In this document: piece by piece, positions 1 to 7,450 of the stretch
Numbering within the stretch: position 1 is the stretch's first letter
How the letters are laid out: every line of letters starts with the position of its first letter
From: Lachnospiraceae bacterium
Lineage (GTDB): Bacteria > Bacillota > Clostridia > Lachnospirales > Lachnospiraceae
Length of the DNA stretch: 42,266 nt
NCBI GenBank assembly: GCA_910575555.1
Contig: CAJTFX010000037.1
Coordinates: forward strand, 1-42,266
Direction of reading: 5' to 3'
Notes under the pieces: generated by a model
What the model saw: the letters and a program-made list of their open reading frames with translations, nothing else
Told to the model about the DNA's origin: nothing
Databases searched by the model: none
Program-made: the position numbers and the translations under genes

Positions 1-71
1 CCTCCGGCATGATACAGATCCACGATCTGCTGTTTAAATTCCGGAGTGTAAGATTTTTGATTTTTCGCCAT
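1..71 (-). CDS. IS3-family transposase orfA, N-terminal fragment
   Basis: The visible residues begin MAKNQKSYTPEFKQQIVDLY, the usual opening of the helix-turn-helix protein OrfA of IS3-family elements, which binds the IS ends and is normally joined to the DDE transposase OrfB by frameshifting. The ATG at 71 was chosen over the one at 80 because AGGAG at 81-85 gives 9 bases of spacing to the former and none to the latter. The gene runs off the window edge, so its integrity is unknown. Confidence 0.7.
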   Translation of the reverse strand, partial: MAKNQKSYTPEFKQQIVDLYHAG

Positions 72-133
72 GCCTTTCATCTCCTTTGCTCTTTCATTTG
101 ATAGTATAGGTTGTTCAACTTTTCCTGTCCACA
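1..133 (-). mobile_element. End of an IS3-family insertion sequence (partial)
   Basis: The left edge holds the 5' end of a transposase orfA read on the minus strand, preceded by a short non-coding tip that starts with TGTGGACAGG near position 133. A TG-initiated tip just upstream of orfA is typical of IS3-family ends. The other end lies outside the window, so the terminal inverted repeat and target duplication cannot be tested. The tip lies only 1-2 bases beyond the stop codon of the YqaJ-type gene. Confidence 0.6.
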
Positions 134-134
134 C

Positions 135-998
135 TTATATACTAACACCAGCAATTCGCACGCTATGTGCCTCAATCTCCTTTTCATATGTTCTAATTTC
201 TCTGTTGCAGTCTGTAACCTTACCCTGAAGCTGCGCAATCTTACGGAGCGCAGGCTCATACTTGTGCGAGAATTCCACTGTGGGCAATCCCCCCTGGCTT
301 GAGCCGTAAATCCGTGCAAGTGACTGCAGTGCAAGTTTTGGCGCCACGTCTGCCATAGTAGGCGGCTTATCATTTTCCAGGCTCCAGATCCATTCCTCCA
401 GGCGCTCAAATATCATATCCTCCTTTGCCCTATCTCGGACAATTTCCGGGAGAGCTAAATCATTGTCCGGGTTATTGCCCCAGACCGCTGAAAAAGCGCC
501 GATATCCACATCCGCAACTGCAAGATAGAAACGCAGCTGAAACTCATAATGCAGCGGGATTGCATCATCCGCCCATTCGTCCGCCTTATGGTAGGTACAG
601 CTTTTGCACTCTAAAATTCCTGGCTCGCCGTCTGACTTCCGGGTAAACCTGCGGTCAAAGTTTGCAAGCGCATATGGATGGTCTGCATGTTGGTAAAGAT
701 GTGTGTCCTCTGTCACGGCATTTCCTGTTTTCTGCCCATACCAGTATGCGGCAATCGGCTCCAGCAGGTGTCCCATCATCAGCTGATTGGAATTGCTTTT
801 GGCTGCCGGCTTCATACGGCCTTTCTTAATCAGCCACAGTTCCATGGGTGTTGTCCACGGTGAAACTCCAAAAATAGCTGCCACATCGCTTCCACCGACT
901 GTATAGGGAATATCTCCTTTTGGGCCATGCATACGGTACTCCAGCCATCTGTCATTGGTCATTCCTGCAGTATCACATAATATAATCGGTTTTGCCAT
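135..998 (-). CDS. YqaJ-family recombinase/exonuclease, probably shortened at the C-terminus
   Basis: This is a lambda-exonuclease-like (PD-(D/E)XK) nuclease of the YqaJ family, which resects DNA ends for phage- and plasmid-type recombination. Visible hallmarks are VGGSDVAAIFGVSPW near residue 36, GHLLEPIAAYWYG, ANFDRRF, the catalytic ILECKS strand and a following EFQLRFYLAV helix. The ATG at 998 overlaps the stop of the upstream gene by one base, which suggests translational coupling. The protein is about 287 residues and ends abruptly after a coiled C-terminal helix (IRTYEKEIEAHSVRIAGVSI), right where the IS3-type end begins. By memory, relatives carry further C-terminal sequence, so the tail may have been lost to the IS. 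The nuclease core appears complete. It would work with the SSB encoded at 16028-16525. Confidence 0.8.
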   Translation of the reverse strand: MAKPIILCDTAGMTNDRWLEYRMHGPKGDIPYTVGGSDVAAIFGVSPWTTPMELWLIKKGRMKPAAKSNSNQLMMGHLLEPIAAYWYGQKTGNAVTEDTHLYQHADHPYALANFDRRFTRKSDGEPGILECKSCTYHKADEWADDAIPLHYEFQLRFYLAVADVDIGAFSAVWGNNPDNDLALPEIVRDRAKEDMIFERLEEWIWSLENDKPPTMADVAPKLALQSLARIYGSSQGGLPTVEFSHKYEPALRKIAQLQGKVTDCNREIRTYEKEIEAHSVRIAGVSI

Positions 999-2137
999 CA
1001 GTAACTCACCGCCTTTGCAAGATCGAAATCGCCCCATTTAAAGGTAAGCGCACGGGCCATATTCTCCTCGACAACAAGGAGCTTGCTTTCTGGCGTATTC
1101 TCAGTCTTGAGAATAAAAGGAATCTCCTGCATGGCGAGGAACACATCATGTGCCGTTGCCGTCCCGCCGCCATAAGCCATCTCAAACATAGCGATTGCCT
1201 CAACGGCTGCTTTTTTCGGCAGACTCAATTTCTTACAGATACGAGTCATTGCATTGACCGGATAATCCAGATGCACCTCCAGCAGTTTCTGCAGCTTGGC
1301 AATGGAATCGCCAAACTGGGCAAAAAGCTGATCAAGCGCCGCGTCAAAATCGCTGACTTTCTTCTGGTGCCTGTGGTCTACAGCAATGCAGCCTCCAATA
1401 TGGATTGGGTGCTGCCCGCCGACCAGCAATGCCGATACCTTTGCTGAAGCGACACCTGTATCCGAAGTGATAAAACGGATACCCGGCATCAGCTTATCCG
1501 CCATCGCCGTTTTTCCCTGGGATGCCAGAAGCTTTGTATAGGCTCCCAGCAGATCTTCTTTCTGATCTGGCATTTTCCATGAAGCGCTGACCAGAGAATG
1601 ATCACAATAACCGCACTCATACTCATTTCCGGGGAAGCGGGCATCCAGCTTTGCCTTTAGCGTGCCCAGCAGCTCATTGATCGGAAGGATCGAATAGTCT
1701 GTCGAATCACCGGAGTGTACAGCTGATACCTTTTCATCACGGATTAGAAGCAGGGCTGAAGATGAATAAAGCTTCAAACAAGCATTCAACACCTCAGCCA
1801 GCACACTGCGGCTGAGTTTCGGCAATGCCGTGCCTCCGATTTTCGCCCGGTCAAGCAGGCTCTTATTAGCTGTCATGCGCAATGGATAAAGATTCCCATT
1901 GACGCGCATGGCAAGCCCAAGGTTAGATGCTGTATCTTCCACAGCATCCAGACTGGTTCCCAGCGCGAATGCAGATAGATTTCCATAAAGAGGGGAAGCG
2001 GCATCCAGAGGCTCTATCTGCAGCTCATCAACTCTGCAGGTAATCCACTGGCTTTTCTTCGTCTGCTCATCATGGTAATCATACATCGCACTGTAAGAAC
2101 TAAAGGTTGTAGAGTAGTTGTCCTGACAATTTTGCAT
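998..2137 (-). CDS. Unrecognised phage/plasmid-type protein, possibly DUF932-like
   Basis: This 379-residue soluble protein starts MQNCQDNYSTTFSSY. The start at 2137 is fixed by AAAGGAG eight bases upstream; the frame stays open further back but has no ribosome site there. I cannot assign it with confidence. Its position directly before a YqaJ nuclease and its general look resemble the DUF932 phage/plasmid-like proteins, but no diagnostic motif was identified. The middle contains an IRFITSDTG stretch and a glycine-rich ALLVGGQHPIHIGGC segment; the C-terminal third is helical. It is the first gene after the attenuator leader at 2326-2446 and overlaps the YqaJ gene by one base, so a shared recombination role is plausible but inferred. 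Confidence 0.6.
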   Translation of the reverse strand: MQNCQDNYSTTFSSYSAMYDYHDEQTKKSQWITCRVDELQIEPLDAASPLYGNLSAFALGTSLDAVEDTASNLGLAMRVNGNLYPLRMTANKSLLDRAKIGGTALPKLSRSVLAEVLNACLKLYSSSALLLIRDEKVSAVHSGDSTDYSILPINELLGTLKAKLDARFPGNEYECGYCDHSLVSASWKMPDQKEDLLGAYTKLLASQGKTAMADKLMPGIRFITSDTGVASAKVSALLVGGQHPIHIGGCIAVDHRHQKKVSDFDAALDQLFAQFGDSIAKLQKLLEVHLDYPVNAMTRICKKLSLPKKAAVEAIAMFEMAYGGGTATAHDVFLAMQEIPFILKTENTPESKLLVVEENMARALTFKWGDFDLAKAVSY

Positions 2138-2325
2138 AATACATGCTCCTTTCATTTTTTTGACGGATTTACCGCCTTGATATCCGTGCAGGAAACCTGC
2201 CCGGTGTCGCGATATTCGCCAGATAGAAATGCAAGCATTTCTTCCTGGATCATGATTCGCGTATATAACAAAAACAGGCACCCCAAAAGGACTGCCTGCT
2301 TTGTGCCAAAATAAGGCCGGAAAAC

Positions 2326-2361
2326 AAAAAAAGTGCCATCCGCTAAAAAGCAAATGACACT
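2326..2361 (-). terminator. Leader terminator/attenuator, copy 1
   Basis: On the minus strand AGTGTCA pairs fully with TGGCACT (one G-T wobble) across a 17-base loop, and the 3' arm runs straight into seven T residues. This is an intrinsic terminator, but it lies about 60 bases downstream of a strong promoter and 190 bases upstream of the gene start at 2137. Close relatives of the same hairpin are at 16731-16770 and 34714-34749. Confidence 0.75.
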
Positions 2362-2417
2362 GTGAAACTTCTGTTAAACTGTTTTTGGCTAAAACCAAAA
2401 CTGATACTGATATATGC

Positions 2418-2446
2418 ATTATAACAGAATTCATCACAATCGTCAA
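2418..2446 (-). promoter_or_regulatory. Sigma-A promoter of the 2137 gene/YqaJ pair
   Basis: The minus strand reads TTGACG, 17 bases, TATAAT, which is one mismatch from consensus. The downstream bases GCATATATCAGT are shared with the promoters at 16826-16854 and, less exactly, 34804-34832. Transcription should start near 2411 and meet the terminator at 2361-2326. Confidence 0.8.
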
Positions 2447-2473
2447 TCCGTCCGAAAACGAAAGGTGCCGGGT

Positions 2474-2584
2474 TTACTGCTGCTTATTTTCAGGATTATG
2501 TCGGTTTATCTGTAACAAGCACATCAATACTACCCCAACCATACTTCCTATCATAATCCCTGCAAAAAACCAAATAATATTCAT
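2474..2584 (-). CDS. DUF3789-type single-span membrane microprotein
   Basis: The 36-residue product begins MNIIWFFAGIMIGSMVGVVL, a single hydrophobic span followed by a short polar tail ending NKQQ. This matches the pattern of DUF3789 proteins that are common in Clostridia mobile elements; their function is unknown to me. The ATG at 2584 has AGGAAGGAGGCAGG upstream. The gene is preceded by its own hairpin and T-run (2616-2641) and lies just upstream of the attenuated promoter of the 998-2137 gene. Confidence 0.7.
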   Translation of the reverse strand: MNIIWFFAGIMIGSMVGVVLMCLLQINRHNPENKQQ

Positions 2585-2615
2585 CTCTATCCTGCCTCCT
2601 TCCTGCTGAAAATAT

Positions 2616-2641
2616 AAAAAATGCCACCGTAAAGGCAGCAT
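2616..2641 (-). terminator. Hairpin with T-run before the DUF3789 gene
   Basis: On the minus strand ATGCTGCC pairs with GGTGGCAT (two wobbles) around the loop TTTAC, followed by TTTTTTA. It lies between the dihydrofolate-reductase-like gene and the DUF3789 microgene. It may end the upstream transcript or attenuate DUF3789 expression. Confidence 0.6.
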
Positions 2642-2747
2642 AGCATAACAAAATGAAAGGCAAAACATCCCGTTTCGGTTTATCTTGCCTTAACTCACTA
2701 TCATATTTTTATATAATACTCTTTTGAAACAGAGCAAAAAATGGAAT

Positions 2748-3278
2748 TTATCTTCGTGTATAAATTAAATCTGTCATACCATTATAGGACTGTGTATGAA
2801 GCAATCTTAATTTAATCTCATATTTTCCGCTTTCAAAAAGTCGAATACCAGAACCTAAAAGTGTCGGAATTACGGTAATATAATAATAATCAATTAAGTC
2901 TTCATCTACTAACTGTCCGACAAGATTCGCTCCACCACATATCCAAACATCTTTTCCGTCTTCCTTTTTTAGCCTTTTTACTAAATCAACAGGATTTATG
3001 TTTACAAATCGGATTTTTTCAGAGGAAGTATGCTCATTATGTGTGATAACATAAGTTGTAAATTCGTTATATATCCACTCTTTGGGAGAAAGTTCAGTAA
3101 CAACCTGATGATAAGTATTCCAACCCATTAAAATCGTATCAATGGTTTTTACAAACTCAGAATAGGTATCAATATTCTCATCAACATTGCCTTGTCCGTT
3201 CAACCAGTCAACACCGCCCTTACTATCTGCAATATATCCGTCAAGACTCATTGCAATAAATAAACTTATTTTTCTCAC
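2748..3278 (-). CDS. Dihydrofolate-reductase-like (RibD C-terminal domain) protein
   Basis: The 176-residue product begins RKISLFIAMSLDGYIAD, the signature N-terminus of the stand-alone RibD_C/DHFR-fold reductases, followed by ILMGWNTYHQV and a DVWICGGANLVGQLV nucleotide-binding loop, all characteristic of NAD(P)H-dependent members. The substrate is unknown; these proteins are not normally the housekeeping DHFR. A GTG start at 3278 is chosen because AAGGAG lies nine bases upstream. The gene is AT-rich compared with the surrounding element and sits in the cargo patch beside toxin-antitoxin genes, consistent with recent acquisition. Confidence 0.8.
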   Translation of the reverse strand: MRKISLFIAMSLDGYIADSKGGVDWLNGQGNVDENIDTYSEFVKTIDTILMGWNTYHQVVTELSPKEWIYNEFTTYVITHNEHTSSEKIRFVNINPVDLVKRLKKEDGKDVWICGGANLVGQLVDEDLIDYYYITVIPTLLGSGIRLFESGKYEIKLRLLHTQSYNGMTDLIYTRR

Positions 3279-3369
3279 GCTTTTTATCTCCTTAACTTGC
3301 GATTTGCATTTTCTTATTATTCCTAATTCCAATTTATATTAATCAGCTCTGAGATTTTCTCAACTGTAT

Positions 3370-3411
3370 TCAAAAGCACATGGATTTTTTTAGCTGTTCC
3401 GGTGTTTTCAT
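3370..3411 (-). pseudogene. AbiEii toxin gene remnant (first 13 codons)
   Basis: The ATG at 3411 overlaps the stop of the AbiEi gene by one base, as AbiEii genes usually do. It encodes MKTPEQLKKS, which resembles an AbiEii N-terminus, then MCF and a TGA. The rest of the nucleotidyltransferase toxin is missing; the next gene is the unrelated DHFR-like reductase. I infer a deletion of the toxin body. Confidence 0.5.
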
Positions 3412-4007
3412 TACAATACCTCCATGTAAGTCCTTATTTTTTCTTCTATTCCGAAGGTTTTTCCATACTTCAGCAATTTACGGACATCCGGACGGTTTTT
3501 GAAATAATCCTTGATTGCCTGAACATACAGCTGTTTTTCGATTTGATTTCTGTCTTTGATCAGATCGCACAGACAGCGCTCTTTGTCATACAGCCGGATT
3601 ACCGCTCCCTGCGGAGACTGCGTTTCCGTAATACCGAGATCATAAAAGCCCTTCGTAACATAATGGGCCTTTATATTTTGATTATCTCGAAGCAATCTTG
3701 AAATATTTTCTCCCTGTGGAACCGAGATATCAAATGTATGCGGGATAATTTCAGTCAATCCCCAAACATAAAGAGCCGTACCATATGAAAACACAAGACT
3801 GGAGCATTGGACCTGAAGCAACGCAAACTCATCAATGTCTGCATCCGCCGGAACAAAAATGCCTTTCCGAACCCGTTCCAATGAGCCATTGTCAACATAT
3901 TTTTTTATGACGCCACGGCTAATTCCAGCTGCTTCAATCTGCGACGTTTTTACAAAGCCATTGCACTCTGCTGCTATCGACTCAATTTTATTATAAATCT
4001 CATCCAT
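3411..4007 (-). CDS. AbiEi-type antitoxin / transcriptional regulator of a type IV TA system
   Basis: The 198-residue protein has an N-terminal winged-helix segment (FVKTSQIEAAGISRGVIKKY, then LERVRKGIFVP) and a C-terminal AbiEi-like domain with YVWGLTEIIPHTFDISVPQG and LYDKERCLCDLIK. This is the standard AbiEi order. In abortive-infection type IV systems AbiEi represses its operon and antagonises the AbiEii nucleotidyltransferase. Here the partner is reduced to a 13-codon stub at 3370-3411, so this is an orphan antitoxin. The start at 4007 lies just after GGCGGTG; a GTG two codons upstream is an alternative. Confidence 0.85.
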   Translation of the reverse strand: MDEIYNKIESIAAECNGFVKTSQIEAAGISRGVIKKYVDNGSLERVRKGIFVPADADIDEFALLQVQCSSLVFSYGTALYVWGLTEIIPHTFDISVPQGENISRLLRDNQNIKAHYVTKGFYDLGITETQSPQGAVIRLYDKERCLCDLIKDRNQIEKQLYVQAIKDYFKNRPDVRKLLKYGKTFGIEEKIRTYMEVL

Positions 4008-4117
4008 AAACACCGCCTACCCACATTAATATACATTCTTTCTTTATATTATATAATTTTAACGAATGAATGTAAATGCCTTTTGGCATTAGTATGCCAG
4101 AATTTATAAAAATAAAA

Positions 4118-4252
4118 CAAATATATGTTTTGGAGCGACAAACGGAGTACCGCAAAAACGATATCCCTCTATCTCTAAACTATGATAATCAAATATCCTC
4201 TGTATTTTTACGGAACACATCCACCATGAGAATGACTCCAAGATATCTTCCA
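4118..4252. repeat. Decayed 135-bp repeat, copy A (3' remnant of a DUF4314-type gene)
   Basis: This segment matches 5020-5154 over its whole length, with long identical runs at ACTATGATAATCAAATATCC and ATGACTCCAAGATATCTTCC. Read on the minus strand it contains GRYLGVI and VDVFRK, the C-terminus of the gene at 5091-5471, followed by a degenerate version of that gene's terminator. It is therefore a dead fragment of a second copy of that gene. The 316-base stretch 4014-4329 holds nothing else recognisable. Confidence 0.75.
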
Positions 4253-4329
4253 AATTCTATAAATTCTTATTTCAAAAATGGAAAAAGCAGTTAATCATCA
4301 ATGACAAACTGCCCTGAACCCTGTATTCG

Positions 4330-4644
4330 TTATAAGTGCCTGTCGGTATCCCTTGCACCATATATCAGGCGCCGGACCTCCATCACGTCACCAATCACCA
4401 CATAATAGACAACATAATTTCTCACATAAATTCGATAATAAGGATGGTCCCGCTTTTTTACAGAACGGTATGGCTCAAAAGCAACAGGATTATCCAACCT
4501 TTCCAGGATAGCGGACTCCACATCATCAATCAGCCGAAGCGCTGCATCCTCATTTTTCAAAACATTTGTAATATAATTCGCCGTATTGATCAAATCCTGC
4601 TCAAATATCGGCAAATACCGGAGCTGGTAAGGTTTATTTTCCAT
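4330..4644 (-). CDS. RelE/ParE-family toxin
   Basis: The 104-residue protein shows the plasmid-stabilisation toxin fold: an N-terminal YLPIFEQDLINTANYITNVL helix, then DPVAFEPYR-type linker sequence (here DNPVAFEPYRSVKKRDHPYY), YRIYVRNYVVYYVV and a final EVRRLIYGARD strand. RelE/ParE members act as mRNA endonucleases on the ribosome or as gyrase poisons; which applies here cannot be told. The start at 4644 lies inside the antitoxin gene (11-base overlap), the normal arrangement. The pair is flanked by two related 135-bp repeats. Confidence 0.85.
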   Translation of the reverse strand: MENKPYQLRYLPIFEQDLINTANYITNVLKNEDAALRLIDDVESAILERLDNPVAFEPYRSVKKRDHPYYRIYVRNYVVYYVVIGDVMEVRRLIYGARDTDRHL

Positions 4645-4894
4645 GCACCGCACCCCTTGCATTACGGAAGACTGTTTCATGGGAAAGCCTCTCTTCCGAT
4701 ATAGATGCCTGCCGGTCAGCTTCATCAAGTTTCATTTCAATACTGTCTGTCAGGCTTGCATACTCCTCCAGGCTTAAAACGACCATCGCACCATAACCGT
4801 TCTTTGTCAGGTAGACCGGCTCCCCATTGTTTACGATGGTCTCAATCTCCGGGAATTTATTCCTAAGGTCAGAAACGGGCCGAATCTGTATCAT
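4634..4894 (-). CDS. Phd/YefM-family antitoxin
   Basis: The 86-residue product begins MIQIRPVSDLRNKFPEIETI and continues with PVYLTKNGYGAMVVLSLEEY, the classic Phd/YefM DNA-binding domain. The C-terminal helix (EADRQASISEERLSH) would wrap the toxin. AAAGGAG nine bases upstream supports ATG 4894. Antitoxins of this family autorepress the pair with the toxin as corepressor; the operator would lie in 4895-4980, but I saw no clear palindrome there. Confidence 0.85.
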   Translation of the reverse strand: MIQIRPVSDLRNKFPEIETIVNNGEPVYLTKNGYGAMVVLSLEEYASLTDSIEMKLDEADRQASISEERLSHETVFRNARGAVHGK

Positions 4895-5019
4895 ACTTAA
4901 TCGCTCCTTTCTCATCATTATTCTATCCTAATTTTATCAAAATATTATCAAAAAGGCAATCTTTACTTCATGTTGATTTCAAATTTGTGGTTCGCCCGAA
5001 ATGGTTTATTAAAATAATA

Positions 5020-5154
5020 CAAATTCCTGCCATAGAACGACAAAAGGGATGCCGCAAAAGCAGCATCCCCCTATCTCCAGACTATGATAATCAAATATCC
5101 TCTGTAATTTTACGGAACACATCTACCCCAGGAATGACTCCAAGATATCTTCCA
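5020..5154. repeat. 135-bp repeat, copy B (functional version)
   Basis: This is the intact partner of 4118-4252. It spans the 3' end of the DUF4314 gene and its terminator. The two copies are about 900 bases apart and in the same orientation, with the Phd/RelE operon between them. Confidence 0.75.
5042..5070 (-). terminator. Intrinsic terminator of the DUF4314 gene
   Basis: On the minus strand GGGATGCTGC pairs with GCGGCATCCC around a TTTT loop and is followed by TTTTGTC. It lies 20 bases beyond the stop at 5091. It would end the long SSB-to-DUF4314 gene series here and separate it from the cargo patch. Confidence 0.7.
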
Positions 5155-5471
5155 TTGTCAAACCTGCAATGGATTGTCGGGGCGTCATCGACAGAATCTA
5201 CTGTCCCTTTCGTCCCGGCTGGTATTGGATGCGGATCGTCCTTCATTTCAATCAACAGGATCCGAATTCCTTCCGGATATGCATCCTTATAAAATCTTCG
5301 ATACGCTTCCAGGCTGTATTCAACAATCAGCTTTTCATCGCGCATGATTTCATAATCAAACCCACATTTCTTATCAAACGGATAAAACACGGGTTTCCGG
5401 AATCTCCGCTTCATGAGGTGTCCAGGGATAAGAATGCCGTCATCGTTATAATAAACGCGCTTTACCTCCAT
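5091..5471 (-). CDS. DUF4314 domain protein
   Basis: The 126-residue protein ends in a DUF4314-like module: GIRILLIEMKDDPHPIPAGT, GTVDSVDDAPTIHCRFDNGR and YLGVIPGVDVFRKI, a compact beta fold seen in many Firmicutes mobile elements, with no assigned biochemical role that I know of. The N-terminal half (MEVKRVYYNDDGILIPGHLM) is specific to this family of elements. ATG 5471 follows AAGGAG by nine bases. It is the last gene before a strong terminator, and a dead copy of its 3' end lies at 4118-4252. Confidence 0.7.
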   Translation of the reverse strand: MEVKRVYYNDDGILIPGHLMKRRFRKPVFYPFDKKCGFDYEIMRDEKLIVEYSLEAYRRFYKDAYPEGIRILLIEMKDDPHPIPAGTKGTVDSVDDAPTIHCRFDNGRYLGVIPGVDVFRKITEDI

Positions 5472-5484
5472 ACTCATTTTCTCC

Positions 5485-6417
5485 TTAATTCGTTTTTGTA
5501 CGCAGCTTCCAGAGCCCTCTGCCTGCATGCTGAAAATGCTCCGGATGGTACTGCAGTGTCTGGCGGATTTTCTCTTTCCACCATTTGTGTCCCTTAACCT
5601 TTTGGTATGGTTCAATCTGCCCATATAAATAGGTAAGGGGAACCGCCTCGTCACATTGTTCCAGGACAGCCGCCACCACATCCCGCCAGGTTGCCCCCGG
5701 AATATCACGTATGTCAGCCTGCTTTTTCTCCGAAATCAGGATCGGGCAGATGAGTGCATTGTCTTTCCGGACAATCATCACATATTCATGCAGAATCGGT
5801 ATGAAAGAACCGCTGTACCTGGTTTTGTCCGAAAAGCAGTTGTGCTGCGCCTTGATAATAATGTTCTCCAGCGTCCCTGGCTTCACGATCTCTGCCAGCA
5901 TACTGTAAAGCCGGCCTTTCTTCTTGATGTCGCCCATCAGGACTGCCATCCGCCCGCCTTTTTCCATAGAAGCATACTGCTTCATCATGGCATAGTTCAT
6001 TGCCCCGACGAAGCTTTCCCAGTCCGTTATACGGGACAGGTCAGACTGCTTTGGATCATACCCATACCGGCTCTGGACCTCCGACGCATTATACATGACA
6101 TCTGAATAGGTCACGATATCCCAGTATGGAGGGTGCCAGAAGATAAATTCCGGCCGCTCCGGTATTTCACAGCTCATGATATCAAATCCGCTGTGCAGGT
6201 CGTACAGATGGCTGCTGATGCCTAGCCTGTCCGCAGCCGCTTTCGTTGTCCCGCTCCCGCACATATAGTCGCAGACTTCCTGCGGGCGGAAGAAGCCAAG
6301 CAGATCCTCAACCAGCTTCGGTGAACAATTCCCGCGGTAACGGTTATTGCCGCCCTCCCCGCGTTCCGGATAGGATACAATGCTGGTAAGCGGCCTTGAT
6401 TCGCTTTTTTCAGGCAT
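5485..6417 (-). CDS. DNA methyltransferase, N6-A or N4-C type
   Basis: The 310-residue protein carries SAM-binding motif I as DYMCGSGTTKAAADRLG near residue 50 and a catalytic motif IV as FIFWHPPYWDIV near residue 93, a variant of the D/N/S-PP-Y/F motif. Further on, GGRMAVLMGDIKKKGRLY matches the strand after the catalytic loop. Such stand-alone methylases on mobile elements usually protect the element from restriction. No endonuclease gene is adjacent, so it is an orphan. The start at 6417 follows GGAGGTGG. The HPPY form deviates from the more usual DPPY or SPPY but keeps the PPY core. Confidence 0.75.
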   Translation of the reverse strand: MPEKSESRPLTSIVSYPERGEGGNNRYRGNCSPKLVEDLLGFFRPQEVCDYMCGSGTTKAAADRLGISSHLYDLHSGFDIMSCEIPERPEFIFWHPPYWDIVTYSDVMYNASEVQSRYGYDPKQSDLSRITDWESFVGAMNYAMMKQYASMEKGGRMAVLMGDIKKKGRLYSMLAEIVKPGTLENIIIKAQHNCFSDKTRYSGSFIPILHEYVMIVRKDNALICPILISEKKQADIRDIPGATWRDVVAAVLEQCDEAVPLTYLYGQIEPYQKVKGHKWWKEKIRQTLQYHPEHFQHAGRGLWKLRTKTN

Positions 6418-6451
6418 AATGCCACCTCCATTTCATATTTCATTTTGACGG

Positions 6452-6991
6452 TTATACGCACTTTTCCTGCAGGCGCACAGAGCCGGTTTTATAAAGCTCC
6501 AATGGAATCCATTTTCCATCCTGCAGGACACAGTCATTTGCTACACAGTAGATGAGCGGCGCCACATCCGGATTCTCCAGACATTCCGGCGTGATGTACA
6601 GCCCAAGATGCTTCCTATAGAAAGGCTCCAGGCCGTCAAGGATCTTCTCCCGCAGCGTCCCGGCAAGGGAATCAAATTCATCTATGTCCTGATGGGAAAA
6701 AGCCGCTTTGGAAAGCAGCTTTAAAATCCCACAGCGTTCAATCGTCCCATTGATGACAGCTGCTGCCTCATCAAGATAATCCTCGTGAATACGGATACCG
6801 CAGAGAGCCGTCCGCTTGGCATAGTCCGATGCAGAACGCTTAATGCTTACGCATAACGTGTCATAACCTTTTTTGTACTTTGTCTTCAGCACGTCAAGGG
6901 GAACCTTCTCCCGGTTATGCTTCAGGGTTGTTAAGAGTTTTGAAAGTTCCTCCCTAAGCAGAGCCGTTTCCTGATCCTGTGTTTTATACAT
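6452..6991 (-). CDS. Unrecognised helical protein
   Basis: This 179-residue product is mostly charged helix at the N-terminus (LLREELSKLLTTLKHNREKV), with central ALCGIRIHEDYLDEAAAVING and a C-terminal CVLQDGKWIPLELYKTGSV strand pair. I do not recognise the family. It lies 34 bases upstream of the methylase start and 9 bases after the preceding gene's stop, so it belongs to the same transcript. No cysteine clusters, membrane spans or nuclease motifs are visible. Confidence 0.6.
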   Translation of the reverse strand: MYKTQDQETALLREELSKLLTTLKHNREKVPLDVLKTKYKKGYDTLCVSIKRSASDYAKRTALCGIRIHEDYLDEAAAVINGTIERCGILKLLSKAAFSHQDIDEFDSLAGTLREKILDGLEPFYRKHLGLYITPECLENPDVAPLIYCVANDCVLQDGKWIPLELYKTGSVRLQEKCV

Positions 6992-7000
6992 GGCGTCTTC

Positions 7001-7438
7001 TTATCCCCCATTCTCGACCGACTGGTAATCTATGTCAATCGGCTCGTCTGTCAGAACCGGGATGTACTTTTTAAAAATCCCGGCAACCTCCTCTTCCGTC
7101 TTTATTTGTTTTTGATTTGCCAGATTCCATGGGTAATCCGGACAGAACAGCAGATAATCTTTTCCTTCAAAGCTGTCACAAGCCTCAAGCCGGACATTTT
7201 CCGCCTCCAGAATCACTTCTTTCAGAATAGTGGCCAATCCAAGTCTGAAATCCTGATCGAACTCCATATAGTCGTCATAATCCGGCTCTGAAACCCCACA
7301 TTCATCCAGCCATTCCTGAATATTCTTCTGCAATACCGGCGCCATTGCCAGCAAGTTCTGGATACGCTCCACAGAAGGCTCTCTGATGTCGGAGACGCAT
7401 ATGCCGTACCCATAGGTATGCCAAGATGTATAGCTCAT
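7001..7438 (-). CDS. Unrecognised accessory protein with N-terminal YGYG motif
   Basis: The 145-residue acidic protein opens SYTSWHTYGYGICVSDI, then has two helical segments and a YLLFCPDYPWNLANQKQIKTEE block near the C-terminus, ending IDIDYQSVENGG. I have an impression of similar small proteins in other Clostridia elements but cannot name a family or function. The ATG at 7438 follows GGAGGG. It starts 12 bases after the TAG stop of the preceding gene and in the same frame. Confidence 0.6.
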   Translation of the reverse strand: MSYTSWHTYGYGICVSDIREPSVERIQNLLAMAPVLQKNIQEWLDECGVSEPDYDDYMEFDQDFRLGLATILKEVILEAENVRLEACDSFEGKDYLLFCPDYPWNLANQKQIKTEEEVAGIFKKYIPVLTDEPIDIDYQSVENGG

Positions 7439-7450
7439 ACAATTACCCTC

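Noticed and set aside
111-302. Plus-strand frames opposite the YqaJ gene, and many similar long plus-strand frames across the window
   Set aside because: They lie antisense to well-supported minus-strand genes, lack ribosome sites and show low-complexity or Cys/His/Pro-rich composition typical of reverse-strand shadows.
2138-2446. N-terminal extension of the 998-2137 gene back to 2446
   Set aside because: The extension would be translated from the promoter and terminator itself and has no ribosome site; AAAGGAG supports ATG 2137.
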